The position numbers and the translations under genes were made by a program. Below, piece by piece: positions 1-5,730 of a DNA stretch of 5,730 bases. Each line of letters starts with the position of its first letter. Within the stretch, counting starts at the first letter, position 1. The notes beneath the pieces were generated by a model. The model made no database searches. It saw nothing but the letters and a program-made list of their open reading frames with translations, and was not told where the DNA came from. Source of the stretch: Oscillospiraceae bacterium (lineage in GTDB: Bacteria; Bacillota; Clostridia; Oscillospirales; Oscillospiraceae); NCBI GenBank assembly GCA_017936205.1, contig JAGBGB010000011.1, forward strand, positions 1 through 5,730, given 5' to 3'.

Positions 1-87
1 CAAAATGATTCTGCAAAAAAGGGATCAACATATTGTGCCTTGCTTATTAAAGGTGATAACCTTAATTAGTTTTATTTTTTAAATATC

Positions 88-102
88 ATCCCCGCAGGGG
101 AT
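88..102 (-). terminator. candidate weak terminator hairpin downstream of the zinc-ribbon membrane protein
   Basis: ATCCCC and GGGGAT form a 6-bp perfect stem around a 3-nt loop, about 80 nt past the stop codon of the gene ending at 181. Read on the minus strand, the hairpin is followed by GATATTTAAAAAAT, which is AT-rich but not a clean U-tract. It could end the transcript of that gene. The short stem and poor tract make this a weak call. Confidence 0.35.
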
Positions 103-109
103 ACCGACA

Positions 110-140
110 ACTTTCCACTTTCCACTTTCAACTTTCCACT
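110..140. repeat. 7-bp tandem repeat (ACTTTCC), about 4.4 copies
   Basis: Units are ACTTTCC (110-116), ACTTTCC (117-123), ACTTTCA (124-130), ACTTTCC (131-137), then a partial ACT. One base differs across the four full units. The repeat lies in the non-coding stretch just beyond the 3' end of the membrane protein gene. Its role is unknown; it may be a slippage-prone microsatellite or part of a dispersed intergenic element. Confidence 0.8.
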
Positions 141-180
141 CGACCGAAGGGAGCGACAAATCCGGGTTGGGGGTATTTTG

Positions 181-1116
181 TTAGAAGCCTCCGAAGAACA
201 AGCCCAGTGGCAGATACAGGGCGAATTGAAATTCGCCTGTTAGGAACCATACCCACAGGGTTCGCATAGTGACCAGTGCTAAGAAAAGGAATCCGATGGA
301 AAGGAACAGAGTAAGAGGACGGAAATGGATCCGGCATACGGAGAATAGACTGAGAATCAGGCTGAGCACCCATGTGATCAGGATCAGCAGAGCAAAAAAC
401 TGGAATAGCTGTAGGCTATCGTCTATTAGGGACAGCAAGGCGGAGGCTGCCAGAAGGAGAATGGGGAAGATCGAAGAAGCGGCTATGGTGGAGAGTAAAA
501 CGGAGAGATTCGGCTTAGGAGGAATGTTTATGGATTCTTGGAGCAGGGCACGCTGTTCTAAGTGCGTCAGAAGGAGAGCGAACAGGAGACTGCCGCCGAA
601 GGCTGCCGCAGGAGCGACAAAGCCCACGCAGAACCACCGGAAAAAGAAGTCTTCCAGATGCATGATCCCCAGCGCCAGTGTCCCTATGGCAGAAAGACAG
701 AACGTTATGACGACCAGAGACAGGCTGCTGCGTAACCGTGGCTCCTGTGCCAGAGCGTGGCAGGTTCCCAGAGGATCCTTGCAATAGCTGATTAGGGTGT
801 TGAAGAGTTGGGATATGGTTTGCCGGACACCGAAGCTATCTCGTGCCTTTGTGGGGGGAGGAGCCGTTTCCGACTCGTTAAAATCTTCTTCGTAGAATTC
901 CTCTTCGAATTCCTCCGGAAGGTTCTCCACATTGGACTCTGCTTTTGGTGGGGTCTCGTAGAGCTCTGTATCCCTCTGAGGTGCAGGAGGAGTTGATTCC
1001 CACATGTTGTCAGAGGGTGAAGGGTAGGGGGGAGAGCTATTCGGAATGTTTTTGCCGCAGGGACAGATGCCGGTGATCGGCAAGGGCTTTCCACAGCATG
1101 TACAGAATTGGGCCAT
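181..1116 (-). CDS. zinc-ribbon-like multi-pass membrane protein, function unknown
   Basis: A 311-residue protein. The N-terminus carries a compact Cys cluster: C5-x2-C8 and C18-x-C20, each followed by Gly-Lys, like the zinc-ribbon head of many Firmicutes membrane proteins, although the second knuckle is one residue short of CxxC. A low-complexity Pro-rich and acidic linker follows (about 24-90; residues 67-83 are mostly Glu/Asp). From about residue 131 there are five or six hydrophobic segments: roughly 131-151, 161-184, 205-230, 236-262, 266-289, and possibly 295-311. This layout (zinc ribbon, disordered linker, Yip1-like membrane bundle) is common in Clostridia, but the Yip1 link is my inference and no catalytic motif is visible. 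The start is supported by GGAGG at 1125-1129, 8 nt upstream, and by a strong promoter. The gene is transcribed alone here, divergently from the next one. That it is a real gene is much surer than any function. Confidence 0.85.
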   Translation of the reverse strand: MAQFCTCCGKPLPITGICPCGKNIPNSSPPYPSPSDNMWESTPPAPQRDTELYETPPKAESNVENLPEEFEEEFYEEDFNESETAPPPTKARDSFGVRQTISQLFNTLISYCKDPLGTCHALAQEPRLRSSLSLVVITFCLSAIGTLALGIMHLEDFFFRWFCVGFVAPAAAFGGSLLFALLLTHLEQRALLQESINIPPKPNLSVLLSTIAASSIFPILLLAASALLSLIDDSLQLFQFFALLILITWVLSLILSLFSVCRIHFRPLTLFLSIGFLFLALVTMRTLWVWFLTGEFQFALYLPLGLFFGGF

Positions 1117-1161
1117 GATGCGTTCCTCCGTTGGGGATGTAAAGTAATAGATGCTCCTCCT

Positions 1162-1190
1162 ATTATATAGCGAAAAAAAGAGACAGTCAA
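1162..1190 (-). promoter_or_regulatory. sigma-A promoter of the zinc-ribbon membrane protein gene
   Basis: On the minus strand, TTGACT (1185-1190) and a perfect TATAAT (1162-1167) are separated by exactly 17 bp that include a run of seven T. This is close to the vegetative sigma-A consensus. Transcription would start near 1155, leaving a leader of about 40 nt before the ATG at 1116. Constitutive, fairly strong expression is expected; no operator is evident. Confidence 0.85.
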
Positions 1191-1263
1191 GTGATTTTGG
1201 AGAGATGTGGGGAAAAGAGACTCAGGATTTTTCATTTTGGGACTTTATTTTTCTTGTGAAAGA

Positions 1264-1272
1264 TGGTATAAT
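1264..1272 (+). promoter_or_regulatory. extended -10 promoter of the secreted pseudo-hydrolase gene
   Basis: TGG followed by TATAAT (1267-1272) is an extended -10 element. The best -35 at 17-bp spacing is TTTATT (1244-1249), a poor match, which fits an extended -10 promoter. The predicted start site near 1279 leaves a leader of about 60 nt before the ATG at 1341. The promoter is back to back with the minus-strand promoter at 1162-1190. Confidence 0.7.
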
Positions 1273-1340
1273 ATGATGCGTTCACTAAGGTTGTGTTTTC
1301 CGAGACAGGAAATAGCTGTAATAAGGAATGGAGAATAGGC

Positions 1341-2309
1341 ATGTTCAAGCGAGTTGTTTGTGTTTTATTTTGCTTCCTGCTCTGTGGGCAGGTTTTTGCT
1401 GCACCCCAGTCGGGACTAAGGGTAGAGATAGAGGCATTTATGGAGGAGCAGGGGCTGAATCAGTCAAACTTCTCTATGAGCTACTATAATATTCAAAGCG
1501 GAGACAGCTATACATATTGTGCAGATCGCTTTGTCCCCGTTGGGAGGCTGCGGAATCTGCCCCTGCACATGTACTTCTATGAGGAAGAGAGCAAGGGGAG
1601 CTTTGAACCGGAGCTTCCGGATCAGGAAGAGTTTATGATCGATAACATGACTCTGTCCGATTGCCGCTACCACAGCATTATCCTCGGTGAGGATGGTGTC
1701 ACCCAGAAGATGCAGGCATATATTGGCACTTCTATGCAATACATGGAGCTGATCAACGAGAGATATGGGGCAGTGGCAACGGAAGCTCTGCCTGCAGAGT
1801 ATTGGAATGGACAGGTCCTCAGTGTGGAATTCCTTATGAATTGCATTCGGAAGATCTCTCTCCAGCCGGAACTCTTCGGAGATCTGATGGCAAATTACAG
1901 CATGATCCAGAAGGTAGAAGCCTTTGCAGACGGTACAGTGAAGTATCCGGTGTTGCAGATCCGTGGAACGGACGGGGATTATGTGACTGCCATTGCAGAG
2001 GTTTCGGCTCCCCAGAATTTCCTGCTGGTTGCATCGGTTAAGGACAGCGAGAGGGGAGATGAACTCCTTGGTATGCTGAATCAGGTGGTCTGCGCCTATG
2101 TTGACAAGCTGGAGGGAGTACAGGAAACAGAAGCTACAGAGCCGACGACCCAGCGTAATAACTCCAGTTATTACATTGGAGAGGAACGGATGGTCAAGGA
2201 TGGAACTGTGGGCCGCTGGCTGCTGATCACCTTCGGCGTTGCGGGTGTTTTTGCTCTGATCGGCATGATTGCTTGGCTGATTTGGCGGTCAAGACATCGC
2301 CATTATTAA
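1341..2309 (+). CDS. secreted, membrane-anchored beta-lactamase-like protein lacking catalytic residues
   Basis: 322 residues from the ATG at 1341. That start is chosen because GGAG (1330-1333) lies 7 nt upstream and the product begins with a clean signal peptide (basic MFKR, hydrophobic 5-19, likely cleavage after A20). A GTG 48 nt upstream stays in frame but would bury the signal peptide. Residues 26-257 follow the order of clostridial class A beta-lactamase-like serine hydrolases: a Tyr/Ser-Gly-Asp strand region (48-59), the segment before LPLHMYFYEE (73-82), a Glu/Asp-flanked turn after HSIIL (111-115), LPAEYWNG (150-157), and a C-terminal strand QNFLLVASV (225-233). The SxxK position reads RLRN (69-72), the S-x-N position GED (116-118), and the K-[ST/Y]-G position IRG (207-209), so it should not hydrolyse or bind beta-lactams covalently. 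A Thr/Glu-rich linker (260-276) leads to a C-terminal membrane segment (292-315) and a basic tail. Family assignment is by motif memory, not search. It may bind peptidoglycan or act as a sensor or scaffold, which is inference. Confidence 0.8.
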   Translation: MFKRVVCVLFCFLLCGQVFAAPQSGLRVEIEAFMEEQGLNQSNFSMSYYNIQSGDSYTYCADRFVPVGRLRNLPLHMYFYEEESKGSFEPELPDQEEFMIDNMTLSDCRYHSIILGEDGVTQKMQAYIGTSMQYMELINERYGAVATEALPAEYWNGQVLSVEFLMNCIRKISLQPELFGDLMANYSMIQKVEAFADGTVKYPVLQIRGTDGDYVTAIAEVSAPQNFLLVASVKDSERGDELLGMLNQVVCAYVDKLEGVQETEATEPTTQRNNSSYYIGEERMVKDGTVGRWLLITFGVAGVFALIGMIAWLIWRSRHRHY

Positions 2310-2344
2310 GGATTAGCTACATACCTCAGAATTTTTTATAAGAA

Positions 2345-2377
2345 CTGCCTCCCATGGACAGGTGTCATGGGAGGCAG
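2345..2377. terminator. bidirectional intrinsic terminator between convergent genes
   Basis: CTGCCTCCCATG (2345-2356) and CATGGGAGGCAG (2366-2377) form a perfect 12-bp stem with a 9-nt loop in the 75-bp gap between the two convergent stop codons. Downstream on the plus strand is CGGTATTTTAAG. On the minus strand it is TTCTTATAAAAAAT. Each has a modest T-rich stretch, so the hairpin can serve both genes. Confidence 0.8.
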
Positions 2378-2384
2378 CGGTATT

Positions 2385-3269
2385 TTAAGACTGTTGGGCA
2401 TGGTATTCTTCCAAGGTCAGGGAATTCTCTGTTAGGTATTTGGCAGCAGCCTTCCCTACATAACGGTAGTGCCAGGATTCGTAGGAAATGCCGGTAACAT
2501 CTCGCTTGTCCTTGGGGTATCGGAGAATGAAGCCGTATTCCCAGCAATGAGCCTGCAGCCATTGGGTCTCCTTCGTCTGTTCCTGTGTGGAGTCTAGGTG
2601 CTGATTATGTAGTGAAACAATGTCTAAAGCCAAGCCGGTGTTGTGCTCACTGCAGCCGGGAGGCATGGTAAATAGGGCGGTGTTTGCCCAAGCCTCTTCG
2701 TAGCTCTGACCCCAGGACATTCGCAGATCCACATCCTCATTAAAAAGCTGCTCCTGTAATTCCTTAGACCGATATCCGGAGCATACTACGAAGTTTAAGC
2801 CCTGCTGTTCTCCGGCACTCAGCATGGCTACCAGAGCATCATAGGCAACGGAAGCTACTTGGATCCCGCTGTTTTTCCAATTGCTCAGTGCGGGAGGGGA
2901 GCTTGGCTCGTAGGGATGATCCCGATTTACCAGAACCAACAGGGGATCATCCTTAGAGAAACCAATTGGTTCTGTTGGGCTGATGGTGGTAGGCGCTTCC
3001 GTAGGGGCTACGGTGGTTGGAGCTGTGGTTGGCTCAGTGGGAGGAGCTTCTGTGATCGGTGCGAAAAGGTCGTCGGAAAACAGACCGTCGGAATCTGCCC
3101 ATTGCATATGAACCTGCGTGGTTTCGGTGGGTTCTGTCCCCTTGGGTGTATCCGAAGTGGGTGAATGATCCCGAGCATGGTACACGGAAAAGGCAACGAA
3201 GCCCAGACATAGCAGCAACACCAACCAAGCTGCCCCATCTCCTGTGGTATTCTGTTTCTTCTTTGCCAT
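2385..3269 (-). CDS. membrane-anchored VanY-type D,D-carboxypeptidase (peptidase M15B)
   Basis: A 294-residue zinc peptidase expected to remove the terminal D-Ala from peptidoglycan stem peptides outside the membrane. A basic start (MAKKK) and one membrane helix (about 13-30) give an N-in, extracellular-C anchor. A Thr/Pro/Glu linker (about 73-101, with repeated APT/TEP units) spans the wall space. The catalytic domain (about 107-290) has SGYRS (164-168), then S207-x-H209-x2-G212-x-A214-x-D216 supplying zinc ligands H209 and D216, then E264-S-W-H267 giving the catalytic Glu and third zinc ligand. All key M15B residues are present, so it should be active. The start is fixed by AAAGGAGG (3276-3283), just upstream. 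It lies 81 bp downstream of groEL on the same strand with no convincing promoter between, and shares a terminator with the convergent pseudo-hydrolase gene. A role in vancomycin resistance is not implied: there are no vanH/A/X genes here. A general wall-remodelling or L,D-recycling enzyme is more likely. Confidence 0.9.
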   Translation of the reverse strand: MAKKKQNTTGDGAAWLVLLLCLGFVAFSVYHARDHSPTSDTPKGTEPTETTQVHMQWADSDGLFSDDLFAPITEAPPTEPTTAPTTVAPTEAPTTISPTEPIGFSKDDPLLVLVNRDHPYEPSSPPALSNWKNSGIQVASVAYDALVAMLSAGEQQGLNFVVCSGYRSKELQEQLFNEDVDLRMSWGQSYEEAWANTALFTMPPGCSEHNTGLALDIVSLHNQHLDSTQEQTKETQWLQAHCWEYGFILRYPKDKRDVTGISYESWHYRYVGKAAAKYLTENSLTLEEYHAQQS

Positions 3270-3296
3270 TGCCGCCCTCCTTTCCTATGGCACGTT

Positions 3297-3330
3297 GGGG
3301 CTGCCTTGCTGTTTTTAGCAAGGCAGCCCC
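3297..3330. other. perfect 14-bp hairpin in the groEL-vanY gap
   Basis: GGGGCTGCCTTGCT (3297-3310) pairs perfectly with AGCAAGGCAGCCCC (3317-3330) around a 6-nt loop. In the direction of groEL and vanY (minus) the stem is followed by AACGTGCC, with no U-tract. On the plus strand it is followed by ATCTTTTCCTTATTT. So it is not a standard intrinsic terminator for groEL, although it may pause polymerase, protect the groESL mRNA 3' end after processing, or stop antisense transcription arriving on the plus strand. Confidence 0.85.
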
Positions 3331-3350
3331 ATCTTTTCCTTATTTGGGGA

Positions 3351-5287
<1,937 letters not shown>

Positions 5288-5312
5288 AATTCATTACCTC
5301 CAGTATTTGATG

Positions 5313-5335
5313 GGATAGGGAGGAAGACCCTATCC
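5313..5335 (-). other. hairpin in the groES mRNA leader
   Basis: GGATAGGG (5313-5320) and CCCTATCC (5328-5335) form a perfect 8-bp stem with a 7-nt loop, between CIRCE and the groES ribosome binding site. In the mRNA the loop and 3' arm read TCTTCCT then CCC, giving a CCUCC that could alternatively pair with the GGAGG Shine-Dalgarno about 20 nt downstream. A stabilising 5' hairpin is the simplest reading; control of translation is speculative. Confidence 0.7.
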
Positions 5336-5354
5336 GATGATTACGATCTTGGTT

Positions 5355-5381
5355 TTAGCACTCAAAAACTGCGAGTGCTAA
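5355..5381 (-). promoter_or_regulatory. CIRCE operator (HrcA binding site)
   Basis: TTAGCACTC (5355-5363), nine spacer bases (5364-5372) and GAGTGCTAA (5373-5381) match the CIRCE consensus without mismatch. It lies immediately downstream of the -10 region, over the expected transcription start and early leader of groES. HrcA dimers bind this element and repress groESL until heat or unfolded protein titrates GroEL. hrcA itself is not in the window. Confidence 0.98.
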
Positions 5382-5389
5382 CTGTATAT

Positions 5390-5417
5390 ATAATACCCAT
5401 TTTTTTCAGAAAGTCAA
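5390..5417 (-). promoter_or_regulatory. sigma-A promoter of the groES-groEL operon
   Basis: On the minus strand TTGACT (5412-5417) is the -35. A -10 of TATTAT (5390-5395) follows at 16 bp; the overlapping TATATA (5387-5392) at 19 bp is less likely. The start would fall near 5383, at the edge of CIRCE, so HrcA binding would block initiation. Confidence 0.8.
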
Positions 5418-5429
5418 GAAAATCTTGTA

Positions 5430-5730
5430 AATAATTTGCAAACACTTTTTTGATTTTTTTGAAACGAGCCTTAGCCATGGCAGAATTACAGTGATTCAGG
5501 TTATAACCTTTCATAAGCAAACCGCTATATAGCAAGGCCTTCAGCGAAAATCATGCGCTGTAGGGGCGAAGCTGTGTCTTCGCCCGTGGCACTACGATTT
5601 TGAACCATACTCAAAAAACGATGCTCTTTGCCATTCGGTAGTTTCTCGGGCGAAGACACAGCTTCGCCCCTACGCACGGTGCAGTCTTTTGCTTGCGAGC
5701 AATACCATATTGGGTAGTAAGCTTACGAAA
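5430..5730. other. gene-free region upstream of groES
   Basis: I find no ORF with a credible start and ribosome binding site on either strand. Apart from the inverted-repeat element it contains T-rich runs (5446-5460), a 12-bp perfect palindrome AGGTTATAACCT (5498-5509) and a 10-bp palindrome GTAAGCTTAC (5717-5726) near the window edge. No tRNA-like or riboswitch-like fold was recognised by eye. Confidence 0.6.
5560..5673. repeat. REP/BIME-like or MITE-like inverted repeat element
   Basis: The 27 bases at 5560-5586 recur as a perfect reverse complement at 5647-5673, with 60 bp between. Each arm is also palindromic: GGGCGAAG (5564-5571) pairs with CTTCGCCC (5578-5585) around CTGTGT, and the mirror holds in the other arm. 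Arms begin GTAGGGGCG and end CGCCCG, a form I associate with dispersed intergenic repeats in gut Clostridia (general knowledge, not searched). The 60-bp centre has no ORF. No transposase is present, so any movement would be in trans. Confidence 0.8.

Noticed and set aside
269..787. A 172-codon plus-strand frame opposite the zinc-ribbon membrane protein gene.
   Set aside because: Its translation is Arg/Ser-rich, as expected from the complement of a Leu-rich membrane protein, while the minus-strand gene has a promoter, ribosome binding site and membrane segments.
1293..1340. An upstream in-frame GTG start adding 16 residues to the pseudo-hydrolase.
   Set aside because: It has no good Shine-Dalgarno and would place a polar segment before an otherwise typical signal peptide. 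The ATG at 1341 has GGAG at the right spacing.
2385..3269. A vancomycin-resistance operon, suggested by the VanY-type protein.
   Set aside because: No vanR/S, vanH, ligase or vanX genes are nearby, and VanY-like D,D-carboxypeptidases are common housekeeping wall enzymes in Firmicutes.
5560..5673. A CRISPR array or phage attachment site at the repeated sequence.
   Set aside because: There are only two copies, in inverted rather than direct orientation, with no regular spacers, no cas or integrase gene and no tRNA.

Overview
This window looks like the chromosome of a Gram-positive anaerobe of the class Clostridia, probably near the Oscillospiraceae/Ruminococcaceae. That placement is inferred from a perfect CIRCE operator in front of groES-groEL, strong AGGAGG-type ribosome binding sites, Thr/Pro/Glu-rich linkers in the surface proteins, and intergenic repeats of the GTAGGGGCG...CGCCCG type. 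No sequence search was run, so the taxonomy is tentative.

Layout from left to right. Positions 1-180 have no gene; they hold a short 7-bp tandem repeat and a small hairpin downstream of the first gene. Positions 181-1116 (minus strand) encode a membrane protein with an N-terminal zinc-ribbon-like motif, driven by a near-consensus sigma-A promoter. Divergent from it, 1341-2309 (plus strand) encodes a secreted, C-terminally anchored protein. It resembles a class A beta-lactamase-like serine hydrolase but has lost all three catalytic motifs. It converges on a membrane-anchored VanY-type D,D-carboxypeptidase (2385-3269, minus), with a symmetric terminator hairpin between them.

Upstream of the carboxypeptidase on the same strand lie groEL (3351-4985) and groES (5003-5287). 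A single promoter with a CIRCE operator (5355-5381) sits before groES, so HrcA is the expected repressor. The carboxypeptidase has no visible promoter of its own. The groEL-vanY gap holds a perfect 14-bp hairpin that lacks a U-tract in the direction of the operon, so some read-through from groESL into vanY is plausible. The last ~300 bp (5430-5730) have no gene but contain a 27-bp perfect inverted repeat whose arms are each internally palindromic, like a REP/BIME or MITE-like element.

Functionally the window joins a housekeeping chaperonin operon to envelope genes: one active-looking peptidoglycan peptidase, one probable pseudo-hydrolase and one multi-pass membrane protein. I see no defence system, phage, CRISPR array or transposase gene. 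The observations most worth following up are the catalytically dead beta-lactamase fold protein, the inverted-repeat element, and the possible coupling of vanY to the heat-shock operon.
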